NCBI RefSeq assembly: GCF_031755915.1 | Contig: NC_083385.1 | Location: 17,629,001 to 17,693,000, forward strand | DNA: 64,000 nucleotides | Direction of reading: 5' to 3' | From: Ziziphus jujuba | Taxonomy: Eukaryota; Streptophyta; Magnoliopsida; Rosales; Rhamnaceae | In this document: one piece after another, positions 1 through 10,822 of the stretch | How positions within the stretch are numbered: the stretch's first letter is position 1 | How the letters are laid out: each line of letters starts with the position of its first letter | Position numbers and translations under genes: made by a program | The notes under the pieces: generated by a model | The model's input: the letters and a program-made list of their open reading frames with translations, nothing else | Databases searched by the model: none | What the model was told of the DNA's origin: nothing

Positions 1-1300
1 GTTTTATTTTTTATTTTTTTTATTTAAGACTTATTTTGTCTACTTAAAGACAAATTTTAATAGAATGATTTAACATATTTTTAATAGTGATTAGAATTTA
101 TTTAAGAAAAATACATATTGTGGATTTGTCTGCTACAAATTAAAAGTCTACCAAAACAAATTAACACTATTTGACCCCATAAAAATTAAAACTATTATAG
201 ATATATATATATATATATATATGATCAGGGCTCATTAAGCTACGAAAATTTGACCTCATGTATGATTTTTTTTATACGCACAAATACGTTCAATGTGTAT
301 AGTAGTAGAGAAGATTAGGGTAGTTCATCCAATTTGTTTTTGCTAATATCTATAAATTAATAATAAACACAATTATAACAAAATAATTAACCTTATAGTT
401 AAACATATTTGAGCTTATCAACCTAGATGTATGAGTCCCAGATGAATTGAATTGCGAGTGTGTTTGAACTAAAAGGGATAAAGATTTAGGTTGGTTGTTC
501 CATCCCTCAACCAAATTATTATTGGTTTAGATTATAATTGTTCAAATTGCAAGGAACACAAATATGAATATGAAATTATGAATCATGATGGACGCCTTGG
601 AAGAGAAGTTTCAATCATATACATCTGAGTTTTAATTAATTTCATATTATTTTATATGTTGCTTATAAGTTATGAACATCGAAGACGAACCATCCTAATC
701 TAAAAACAAACGAGGTATGCTATTCCTATCTTCTACAACTCAATATAGAAATTAATTAATCCTTAATATTTTCCTCAAATTAACCCTATATACGTTTGTT
801 ATTGCCATGAAAGTGACGCATCACCACCGCTATTTAATTTAGGCTAATAATGGTACTCATCAACTAAAAATCCATATCTAGTTCAACCCATGATCAAATA
901 TTTGTTGGAACAAGCATTTCACCATCTTAGATATATGTACTTTTTTCTTACTTACATGATTCATATAATATATATATATATATAAATTAATTATTGTAGT
1001 CTGAAATGCGTTGATTAAAATTTCAATAATATTGTATAACTTAATTTTAGGGCCTTTAAAACAAGATAATGGAGATCACACATAGAAATCTTCCAACAAG
1101 TTAATTCAAATGGATGGAACAAGAGATTTAAATTAAGAAATATAATTCCTTCAATAGAGATTAGAAGATGGATTACAGCTATTTTTAAGGATAATTAAAT
1201 TCTCGTATCCTTATTGCTCATATATACAATTATAAAATAAATGTGTCTACACTCCCAATCTCCCGTCACACCAACTCAAATCTCCAAAAAGAAAATGAAA
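1..1300. other. AT-rich intergenic DNA, no gene seen
   Basis: No coding frame of useful length or recognisable motif was found. The stretch holds two short (TA)n tracts (about 199-222 and 966-983). It lies beyond the 3' end of the C2-domain gene, which reads toward it. Confidence 0.6.
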
Positions 1301-1436
1301 TAAGAAAATAAAGAGGGTCTGTAATAGTACTCAATCCAATAGAAAATGAACAACCCCCAACCAAAAAAAAAAAAAAAACAAAAAATTGTTTGCACTAATC
1401 AAAACCCAATATTGTGGTTTGTGCCACCAATTAGCT

Positions 1437-2078
1437 CTAAAAGGCCTCCAAAGCAGCCACCAGTGCAAAAATATCATAATCTCCACAAGTGCATCCATGA
1501 CCATGCCCATATTTGCACCCACACTTTTCTTCCATGTACTTCTTCCTTGATGATCTTCTTCTTTGCTTCCTCATATCCATCATCTCCACTTCCGCCGGAG
1601 CCGGTGTCGGAACTCTTACTCTGATCCCGACTTGAAGCTTTGCGGGTTTAACACCTTCAGGACCAACCCCACTTTTTGAAACCATTGTGATCCACTTGTC
1701 CAACACCATGTTTGGTGACTCAAGTATTTCCTTCCATGGAATCTCTGCCCTCCCCAACAATTGTGAACTCCCGATTTTCCCGAAAACCGGCACAGAGTTC
1801 CTCCACCGGAGCTCGAAGACCACGGCTTCATTCTTCAGGCTGCTGTCCATGGAGCCCTCATCCGCTCCATTACACTCCAGAGACAAGGACTCGTTCCAAA
1901 CATGGCGGTCGGACTTGGCGGGGATTTCTCCGGTGTCGAGCCTGATTCTCCTGTTATTTCCGGCAGGAAGATAGTGCCTCACAAACAGCTTGCCTGTGGA
2001 TTTCAAATACTCAATGTTTTTGGCTTCTTTGATTCTTATCTCACAGCTAAGAGAAGAGAAATGCTGAGAAGCACTCAT
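1437..2078 (-). CDS. Small C2-domain protein
   Basis: A single-exon frame of 213 residues. Residues 7-150 look like one C2 domain: SCEIRIKEAKNIEYL opens the first beta strand, followed by FVRHYLP, an acidic middle and LLGRAEIPWKEIL, then KLQVGIRVRVP. This matches the small plant C2 (CaLB-type) family, which binds phospholipid, sometimes with calcium. A basic linker (RKQRRRSSRKK, about 171-181) leads to a Cys/His tail (CGCKYGHGHGCTCGD) that could bind metal. The ATG follows a plausible leader and a TATA box about 100 bp upstream. No transmembrane segment is seen. Its promoter and first 32 codons are duplicated near 10.8 kb. Family assignment is good; calcium dependence and cell location are inference. 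Confidence 0.85.
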   Translation of the reverse strand: MSASQHFSSLSCEIRIKEAKNIEYLKSTGKLFVRHYLPAGNNRRIRLDTGEIPAKSDRHVWNESLSLECNGADEGSMDSSLKNEAVVFELRWRNSVPVFGKIGSSQLLGRAEIPWKEILESPNMVLDKWITMVSKSGVGPEGVKPAKLQVGIRVRVPTPAPAEVEMMDMRKQRRRSSRKKYMEEKCGCKYGHGHGCTCGDYDIFALVAALEAF

Positions 2079-3690
2079 TTTTCTTGTGTGTTAATTAAAG
2101 AGAGAAAGATATAAAGAGAATAATAGAGAAATACTGTAGGTTTTGTGTTGTGAAGGAAATGGTGGGTTGGAGGGGTTACATATATAGGAAGTATTGGGAT
2201 AGTGGAGGAAAAAGGTGGTGACTTGGCTTTTGAGAGAGAGCCGTTTTCTTATCTACTTGTACGTATATAAAATAGTGCGAGAATATCCCGAAGAAAGATC
2301 TTGCTTGGAATAGTATAATGTGACAAATGGGGTTTATGGTTGTCATGAACTGAATCATGGGAAGATTGAGATTTGATTGTTTATAAATAATGATTAATTG
2401 TAGGACCTTTAGATAATTGAAGAGCTAGATTTCATAAAAATGACCCCAAGTTGCAACAGTGTCAATCCTGCCACTGTGTATATACTTATTAGGAGTGGGG
2501 CATACTAATATATATATACATATGGAATGGAATGGAATACTTGAGTGGTTGCTCCACTAATTCTCTTCCAAGATGATCTATATGTATATGCATAAGATGT
2601 TGAAGGAAATTTCGTGGAACAATCACATGGTAATTAGATACTATGTATAATAATCCATATTCCATGTGTAGATGTTATTTGTATGCCAAGTAGAACAGTG
2701 AGATCTTGCACCCGTGCATACAAAGATTGCAACTTTTGCAAAAGTAGTTTTAGAAAAGTCCACCTTGGACTCTCTTTTGTTAAATTTTTTTTTAAAAATT
2801 TTATAAAAAAAAAATTAAGTCACTATCATAATCTTACACCGGTTTTGCATAAGATTCACTTAACCTCTGAAAGGGTTTGTAATTGGTTGCTCTTCGCTTT
2901 GTCACATAGAGTTAAGGGAGTAGGAGTAGATGGATACAGAAATGGAAGATTGATGTGTAAATGTGCCTGAGATCTATATTGGATAGCTATATTTTATGCT
3001 ATATATCCTTTGTCTAGAAGGGATTGTCACTAATTCCTTTATATTCTTTGATTCTCCAAATTAACAAATTAATATCAATTATGTTGTTGCTGAATGACAA
3101 TAACTAAATAACGCTCTTAATTTTCTTAGTATAAACAAAAACAGGGAAATCCATATGCTGGTACACTACAGAATTCCAATTTGATCACCGAAGACAAATC
3201 CGAGTGGAAATGGATTTTGTTTGGTATGCCAAATAAAGGTTGCCTTGGATAGTTTTGTAAGAAAGGTAATCCATACTAATATTTGGTACTGTAATCTTAC
3301 CAGAAACTTTAAAAAATCTAAGGTTTCATTGAGTGTGCCTAGTTTTGGCCTAGTTTTGGTTAAAAAAAAAAAAAAAAAAAAGAAGAAAGAGCCCAACACA
3401 ACATGACCTTGTACCAACAATATTTCAACAAGTTGATAATTAGTAATGCACTATTAAGCTCCAAGTGGAAATAAAGCATTAGGAGAATCTCTTTTTTTTT
3501 CTTTTTCTTTTTTTTTCTTTTTTTATATATATATTTATTTTTATTTTTATTTTTTATGAAGCATTAGGATAATCTTGTACTATACAAACGGCAGGAGGGG
3601 ATATTGACTTTACAACTCAAACATATGAATTAAGTACAAAAAGTGACATCCGCCAAGGTCATTAGTATACCAACTTTGTTTTCGAATATA
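1978..3690. repeat. Direct segmental duplication, copy 1
   Basis: This stretch is colinear, with perhaps 10-20% divergence judged by eye, with 10823-12275. It holds the first 32 codons of the C2 gene, its leader, its promoter and about 1.1 kb of upstream DNA. Shared landmarks include the gene start, the segment around 2440-2480 (CAAGTTGCAACAGTGTCAAT), the segment around 2700-2750 (AGATTGCAACTTTTGCAAAA) and the module at 3140-3690. Copy 1 has roughly 100 extra bases near 2900-3010, and a T-rich tract at 3490-3556 interrupts the module. Confidence 0.85.
2179..2188 (-). promoter_or_regulatory. TATA box of the C2-domain gene
   Basis: On the minus strand this reads CCTATATATG, about 100 bp upstream of the ATG at 2078. 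The equivalent position in the duplicated copy (about 10999-11010) also has a TATATATA run, so the promoter core is kept in both copies. Confidence 0.6.
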
Positions 3691-4044
3691 TATATATATA
3701 TATATATATCATATGTGGTTTTTACAAATGATAACAATTATCACATAATTCAATAAGATTTTTAGTTTTAAATTATTAAATGCACTTAAATAAGATGTAT
3801 TTTATATTTAAAATAAAATTTAATTTTCATAATCACTGAATATTTCAAATAGAATAGATCTTATAATATACATAGAAATTCAATTGTCATAAAAGATAGA
3901 TCTCACTTTTAAAAAAATTAAAGGTTAATTATACCTTAATACTTTTTAGTTTGAAAAAGTTACACTATCAACCTTCAAGTTCAAATTTTCCAAATTTAAC
4001 TTTTTAATTTCATATTGTTGCATTTTGATTGAAGTAGAATTAGA

Positions 4045-4471
4045 CTTCCTTTGGCTTGGTATTCCAAACTTGGATTGCCTGGGATATTTTTATAAAAAGC
4101 AATCCATACTTTGTACTATAATCTCACTTTATTCCAAGCTTAGATTGCCTGGGATATTTTTATAAAAAGCAATCCATACTTTGTAGTACAATATTACCAA
4201 AAATCTAACATCTAAGGTTTCATTGGAGTGTGCCTGGATTTGCTAAAAAGGGGAAAAAACCCAGCATCACATTATACCAACGATATTTCAACAAGCTGGT
4301 GAGAGGAATGCGCTATTAAGCTCCGAGTGGATATAAAGCATTAGCAAAATCTTGTACTAGACAAACGGCAGCAGAGAGGAAATTGACTTAACAACTCAAA
4401 GAGATGAATTAAGTACAAAAGATGATTTCACTTGCAGATCCTTCGTATATCAATTTTGTTTTCAATAAATT

Positions 4472-4480
<9 letters not shown>
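4045..4480. repeat. Third copy of the distal duplication module, with an internal tandem duplication
   Basis: This matches the module at about 3225-3690 and 11880-12270: shared words are TAAGGTTTCATTG, GCTATTAAGCTCC or its variants, GGCAG or GCAAG followed by GAGAGGA, and ATGAATTAAGTACAAAA. Inside it, an 80-odd base unit containing GATTGCCTGGGATATTTTTA is present twice in tandem (about 4050-4130 and 4131-4200). All three module copies end next to an AT-rich or (TA)n tract. Confidence 0.8.
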
Positions 4481-4502
<22 letters not shown>

Positions 4503-4746
4503 TCTATTATGTAGATATCTACATTGTATAAATTTGTGAATATAGCTGAAAATAGAAACCATTGTCAATAATAGTAATAAAAATTATTGTCTACAATAGC
4601 CGAACATCTAAACCATAGAATGACATATATATAAGAATTTTCTAATTAGGAATTTTATGACTTTAATAAATAATGGTCAAATATATGGATAGTGCTAAGA
4701 ATTGTCACATCAGATTTTAAATCTAAATTCAAATATTGATTAATGT

Positions 4747-4998
4747 TAAAAAAATTAAATATTAATTATAATCTTTATTTAATAATTAAACTTATTTAAT
4801 TATAATCTTTATTTAATAATTAAAATAATTATTAAATAAAGATTATAATTAATATTTAATTTTTTTCAGGAATATTAAATAAAGGTTATAATTAATATTT
4901 AATTTTTTTGATTCCTCTATAAATCTATTAAATAAAGATTATAATTAATATTAGTTTAATTATTAAATAAAGATTATAATTAATATTTAATTTTTTTG
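4747..4998. repeat. Foldback cluster of inverted and direct AT-rich units
   Basis: The unit TTAATTATAATCTTTATTTA occurs twice on the plus strand at 4755-4823. Its reverse complement then occurs four times between 4824 and 4998, so the centre near 4824 is a nearly perfect palindrome with arms of about 40 bp. The later units are separated by GATTCCTYTATAA-type spacers. It could be a decayed foldback transposon or a hairpin grown by replication slippage. No ORF is present. Confidence 0.75.
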
Positions 4999-5409
4999 AT
5001 TCCTTTATAAGAGATTTACATAGCAAAAGGTTAATTATTAAATAAAATTATAATTAATATTTGAATTCAAATAAAAAATCTTAGATTGGATATGATAACT
5101 CTTAACACTTACATATTCAAAATTCTTTATATGTATAGATACATATTAGTGAGGCTCTATCCATAATTACTAGATTTTATTAAAATTCAGGAATTTAATT
5201 CTGACCATTGGTTTTTATCAATGGTTAGATTGGATTTGGGTTGTAAAAGATCATGTGACCTTTTATTTTCCTTTCTCTCTCATTCCATCTCAAGCCTCTT
5301 CCATGCATTGTTTCCTTTTCCTCCTCTATGAAATGTAAACAATATGATGCCTTTCTCTATCCCCATTGTTGTAAATGAAATAGTCCATCATGATTTTACT
5401 AATAATCCT

Positions 5410-6120
5410 CATGTCCATTTATGGTAGAAACATTATTCAAACTAAATGGGAGCAAAGGCATCATCATTTTCTTCCCTCATCCATTGCATTTATTATTTAT
5501 TTATTTTTTTCTCTCATCTCATAAACAACTTTGGGTGACGTTATGCTATGTTATTCAAGCTGAATGGGAGCAAAGGCATCATCATTTTCTTCCCTCATCC
5601 ATTGCATTTTGCTTCATCCATTGCATTTTGCTTTTAGGCATCATCGTTTTTTTCCCTCATCCATTGCATTTTTTTTTTCCATCTTCTCGTAAACAGCTTT
5701 AGGTGATGTTAGTGGCATATGTTTGTAATGGGCATACTGTTTTTTTTTTTTTTTTTTCCTCTCTTCTCATAAACAACTTTGGGTAATGTTAGTGGCATAT
5801 GTTTGTATTGGGCATATGTGTAACTTTTGCTTCCACTGACAGACCTATTACTCTCTGTCGATATTGTTTTTAATTTAGCCACTTTACTCAATATGGAGTT
5901 TTCTATTCTCCAATTTAGGCATTGTATTTAGTATGAGGTTTACATTTAGAGAAATCCTAGAATTGATGAAATTTTATTTTTTTCTCTCTTCTCGTAAAAA
6001 AACTTTGGGTGATGTTAGTGGCATATGTTTGTAATGGGCATATGTGTAACACCTCACCTCCATTGCTGACTTGTTATTCTCTGTCGATATTGTCTCTAGT
6101 TTAGCCATCACATTCAAATG
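5410..6120. repeat. Degenerate tandem repeat array
   Basis: Overlapping repeats are built from the words GGGAGCAAAGGCATCATCAT, TCCCTCATCCATTGCATTT, AAACAACTTTGGGTGATGTT and AGTGGCATATGTTTGTAATG. The last two blocks (about 5755-5890 and 5995-6120) are spaced by about 240 bp. They share a continuation into CTCTGTCGATATTGT and TTTAGCCA, so this is a higher-order array rather than a simple microsatellite. Short frames within it are shadows of the repeat. Confidence 0.75.
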
Positions 6121-6971
6121 AAAATTTTCATTCAGAACTTCCCAGTAGATCATTCATCTTAGGATTGCTTTTGCTGAACACGTTTAACTTTGGAATTCTT
6201 TCGATCAGTGAAACCAATCGATCTAAAAAAGCCTCAGTGTTATGAGATTGACTATTATTACATTTGAATCAAACCCTAATCTACACTCCGACGATATGAG
6301 ATTGGACATCAGATAGCTTGCCAGTGCCTCGCACCTGCCTACACTGATAATCACAATATAGACTATAAATTTCTGTCTTCTTGCTTATGCTGTTTTCTGC
6401 TTTACAGATTGACATATCTCATAAACAAAGAATCCTTCTAATATATGGAAATAAAATTTTTAATTAATTTGTTCATGACCCTAACCTAGTTTTTAATTAA
6501 ATAGTAGTTCAGAGTTAGCGTTCTTGAGTTAAGCTAGATATGCTATTATTCCTCACATGGATAAAAAGATATTTACGTTTATTTGGCTTTGTCCTTTTAG
6601 TGGTTTAAAGATGAAGATTTGCCTTTTATTGGGCTTTGGATTTGTCAAATTAGCTTGGAAAGTTTTTCTTGTGGTTACCATAGAGTTTTTAGATTAAGAG
6701 AGTTGGATGGAAACTATGGTCTGTAAAATTAGGAAGACAAAGAGAAGTAAGAGCTAAGGGTACAGGAGTTTTTAAAGTTACATTTAATCTTGATCATTGG
6801 TGGATATTAACTGTTAAGATTAAATCCTGAAAAGGAGCTTATTATATATGTATATATATATATATATATATACACATGACATTTTTAAAAACTATTTTGC
6901 AAACTTATAATGGGAGATATGGAAATATGACAACTGTTAAATATTGCCACATATTTAATCAGGTTTATAGT
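6121..6971. other. Intergenic DNA, no gene seen
   Basis: I found no supported coding frame. A (TA)n tract lies at about 6847-6872. Confidence 0.5.
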
Positions 6972-6980
6972 TTTAAATTA

Positions 6981-7342
6981 GGGTTAAATACACTTTGTCC
7001 TCTTGAACTATTACACCTTGCAATTTACCACCTAAATTTTTGAAAGTGTCACATTACCACTTGAATTTTTTTTTTTTGACACTTTAGTGCATTTCTTTAA
7101 TTATTTTCAAATAAATTTGGTAAAATTCGACCATAGACATTAGTTAAAAATGAAATAAAATTGATTTCTAATAAAGTTACATTAGTTATATATGATTAAT
7201 TTTATAAAATTCATGTATTAAAATAGCATAATTAAATTAAATGATCAAAAACAAAAGTTCAGATGATAATATAATACTTTTTAAAATTTAGATGATAAAT
7301 TGCAAATGGTATAATAGTTCATGGAAATAAAGTATTTAACCC
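6981..7342. mobile_element. MITE with 9-bp target duplication (Mutator-like)
   Basis: The ends are GGGTTAAATAC and GTATTTAACCC. Inside them the two arms match over roughly 60 bp: ATTACACCTTGCAATTTACC on the left against ATTATACCATTTGCAATTTA on the right arm read in reverse complement. The element is flanked on both sides by TTTAAATTA (6972-6980 and 7343-7351), a 9-bp target-site duplication typical of Mutator-type transposons. It encodes nothing. The duplication is exact, so the call is firm; the superfamily rests on duplication length. Confidence 0.85.
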
Positions 7343-7351
7343 TTTAAATTA

Positions 7352-7813
7352 TTAATTAAGTCCTCACTAATACAACTTGTCATTTCACCCTATTATGTAT
7401 TATAAACCGAATGATTATTTTCAAAAGAACAGTTTTCATATATGTATATTGATATACAGTAATAGGTTTAACAGAAAATGGATTTGAGTTATGTTTCTTA
7501 TGATTTTAGAATACTCTTACAAAACTTGTGACAAAGCGACTCGAAAAGAGAATGTGGTTAACACGTTGATGAAGAAAATGATAGATATTAATGTTGCACT
7601 TAACAAGAGCCAGCTTGTATTTATCTCTATCTATAGTATATTAATATCAATTAGATACTCTGTTACGCATTAACAGTCAGAATATTCCCATATATTTTAT
7701 TTTATTTTTAATATTATATATATATATATATATATAGTGGGCATCGGGGGTAACCTTCCCCACTTACTTTTTGACTGATCTATTTTATATTACATTATAA
7801 ATGACTTTTACAT
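7352..7813. other. Intergenic DNA with (TA)n tract
   Basis: No supported gene. A TA tract at about 7717-7736 precedes the LINE remnant. Confidence 0.5.
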
Positions 7814-7831
7814 GAGTCTAACGTTTGTCTA

Positions 7832-8078
7832 GACGCTACTTGGTTTCTTGTGGACAATGTTAAGCAGTTGCTTTAAGATAATCCTAGTTTTAGTTTTAGT
7901 TATAATAGTAGGAAAACCAACCATGTCGCTTATTGTATGTCTCCGTATGCTGTTGATTTGTCTTCAGTTCTTGTCTGGCTTGAGGAAGGTAGTCAGTCCT
8001 CTCCTTCAAGGTGACTTTTGTTCTTCTGGGTATTAATGGAATGAATTATTATTTATTTTCAAAAAAAAAAAAAAAAAC
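7832..8078 (+). mobile_element. 3' end of a LINE (RNase H tail and poly-A)
   Basis: One plus frame starting at 7832 reads an RNase H-like tail. It contains LVDNVKQLL, then SRKTNHVAYCM, then SSVLVWLEEGSQ, broken by a stop codon in the middle. Plant L1-type LINEs end with this layout (RKxNxVAHxxA, then VWLEE), and the frame is followed after about 50 bp by a poly-A run at 8060-8077, as expected for target-primed insertion. Only about 250 bp remain. I could not define a target-site duplication. Confidence 0.6.
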
Positions 8079-8111
8079 TATCATTTTGTCTATCCAAAAT
8101 ATAGGAAAATT

Positions 8112-8550
8112 AAAAGTCTGTTTGACCATGTTTTTTATTTTTTGTTTTCAAAACATTATTTACAAAATATAAAACAAAAACAGTTTTTTATTGTTTTATA
8201 AAAATAATAAGTGTTTGGTCAATTGTATTTGAAAATAATTTTTAAAAATTAAAAACATACTTTTAGGAGAGGTGCATGCACTTTCGAATTGTATGGGACA
8301 AATTATCATTTTTACTCTTCTCTGACAACACTCAAATACCAAATACAATGAACCAATATATTTTTTATTTTTTTTTTAAAATTATGAATTTTTTTATTAT
8401 TATTTTCTATTTTTTGTTTTCATTTCTATTTGTTCTTTGAAAATAATTATTAAAAACTGACGACCAAATAATACATTTTTGTTTTGAAAATAATTTTTTA
8501 TTTTCAAAAACAAAAAATAATTCTTAAAACAGGTAGCCAAACAGTCCTAA
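8112..8550. mobile_element. Foldback MITE, probable
   Basis: The left end (CTGTTTGACCATGTTTT) and the right end in reverse complement (CTGTTTGGCTACCTGTTTT) are similar. Both continue into long runs of TTTTCAAAA/TTTTGAAAA words, so the whole unit can fold on itself. Ends of the CTGTTTGGCTA kind are common in plant hAT-like MITEs. I see no clean target duplication, so the exact ends are uncertain. Confidence 0.5.
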
Positions 8551-9095
8551 GATATTGGTTAGAGTGAATTAAGGCGATAATATGCTAGAAAACTTACCTC
8601 AAATAACTCGAACTCAAATCTTAATAAAAAAAAATTAAAAAAATTACTCAAAAAAAATCTTAATAAATAAAACGAAATTTAACATTTGAGGTGCCCTCTC
8701 ACAAAAACTGAATTTGTTTAGGATAATTTCTGTTAAATATATACAAAATATGCACAAACTTACTTCAAAATTTATTTTAAAATTCAAAATCTAATATATA
8801 AAAATAGTTGAATACATTTATTATCAAGTAACCTATACTTAGAAGTATAGCGATGGGACTTATATATCAGATATAAACCTTTTGTCCATTAATTTTAAAG
8901 ATGTTGAGGAATAAATCTGTGTGAAATAGAAAGCGGGACTAAAGCCATATGATGAAAGATATGGTTTAAACTTTAAACCATAGACTATTTAGAAAAAGCT
9001 AAGAAGTTTGGTTCCAATTTATTGTGATCAATAGTTTGGTCTAAAAGCGAGTAATATGGTCCACAGATTAAGTTGTAGCTTTAGACTAGGTAAAA

Positions 9096-9126
<31 letters not shown>

Positions 9127-10822
9127 TAAAACGATGGCATTAGAACGTGTGAACCTAAGTTTTGGATTGGCTAAATTCCAAAATTCTAAAAGAGATGAAA
9201 CCTCAAAGTTTAACAAAATCCAAATATTAACCATGTGTCAGATGAATTCTAGTATGAATCGAACGGTGTTGGCCCATAAAAGTGGATCATGATCTCACAA
9301 AATAGCTAGGGATACAAGTAATGGTCTAGAAACATTAAACTTTCAAGATATGGCCATTAAAAATATAAAAATGAATATAAAGTGTCTTACTCGGTAAGTT
9401 CCCAGAATGTTCAGTTCCAGGCCTTGACCATGAGTAAGAAGGCCATAACCGTCAAGGAAATTTTTTTTATACTGTTTGAGATTAAAAAAAAAAAAAAAAA
9501 AAAAAAGGGGGTCACATTTATCCAAACGTACTGACCCTCATTAACACTTTCCGGAAAGCGAGTCACTAATGCATAAAAAACTCTCAAACAACTAGTTGAA
9601 ACCCACCTATGAAAACCCAAACTCAATGCGCAAAACCTGATTTTAATATATATATATATATATATATACATGGATAACTATATGATTAATTTTTTAATTG
9701 GAAATTTATTTATTCAAACGCTGCTTCCTCCTTTGACCATCAACATGAAAGAACCCCCACCAAAAATAGTTTATGAATTATATAATATATAAAACGAGAT
9801 TTGTAGTGATGAATACCTTATAAAATAGAGCAATTTGCACTTTCGGTTTCTTATTTTTAACATGTTTTGCACATTTGATCATTATCGTTTTTTTTCTTCT
9901 TGGCATTATTGTCTTGAAATTCCACTTTTTGTTTACTCAATGTCTCTTCCTTAGTTTCGTCCATCATATGTTAAAAAAAGCACATGGGAAGTACGTGCTA
10001 GGGCTTTTGCCAAAAAAAAAAAAAAGGTACGTGCTAGGGCATTCTTAGTCATTTTCAATTTTTTTTTTTTTAATTCATCTTTTCCAACTAAACACCTAGT
10101 TATAAAATGGGTATTTAGGAGCGAAATTTAGACTTGAAAACAAATTGGGGCTTCTAATTTTTGTGGAGTGTGCAAATATGAATCCAAGAGACTAAGTGTT
10201 AGTCCCTAACATGGAATTAACTTTTAGAGTGAAATCCAACACCAAGATCAAAATAACAGCAGTAACCGTTCCTCCAATCATTCTTTTATAGTATTTCCAG
10301 TGGCAAAGGAAAAGAAAATGAAGATTACATATTCATCGACCACCTTTTAGCACAGCTCAAGTATTTACCAATAAATAATAATAATAATAATTTAGAACAG
10401 CACAAGCATAGGATCAAAATTTCTTCATCAAAGTTGGAAATTAAATCAGAATCCAATGCTGATAACTAGGAGGATTCAAAACCAATCTTTGGAAGAATGG
10501 AATGGAGTAGATGGGTTGCAAAACCTATCTCATTTGAAGACCAGTCGGGGTCTCAAGACTAGATCTTGTTCTTGAGCATTAAAGACTAATCCGCGTTCTG
10601 TTTTTAGTTTTCACTTTTAGTTCAATTGTTTAACCCTGCTATTATTATGAAGACCCAGAGAGTTCATCAACCTTAACTTCATCAAGCAAAAGAGAACAAT
10701 CAGAAACATTAAAAAGGAAGGCTTGCTGGTTCTACGGAGAAAATTTTGAAGCAATATCAGCCTCTTTGTTTGCCTCCCTTGTGGTTAAGTTTTTGGCTTG
10801 TTTGATTCTTAATTGCAGTCAA
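8551..10822. other. Intergenic DNA, no gene seen
   Basis: It contains an (AAT)n run at 9097-9123, an A-run at 9483-9506, a (TA)n tract near 9649-9668 and a dispersed repeat at 9600-9815. Just before the duplication boundary (about 10788-10820) there is an extra partial copy of the C2-gene 5' word TTTGGCTTGTTTGATTCTTA, a small local duplication. No coding frame is supported. Confidence 0.5.
9600..9815. repeat. Dispersed repeat shared with 21320-21510
   Basis: Shared landmarks in the same order are CCCAAACTCARTRYGCAAA, ATATGATTAATTTTTT, GCTTCCTC, ATCATCAACAT or CCATCAACAT, GAACCCCCACCAAAAA or its CCCCCC variant, and ATAAAACGAGAYTTGTAGTG. The matching copy lies just outside the copia element at 20.9-21.5 kb. 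This is a diverged duplication or an old uncharacterised transposon. Confidence 0.65.

Noticed and set aside
5421..5702. 93-residue frame
   Set aside because: It reads through the tandem array; the apparent repeats of the peptide are the DNA repeats.
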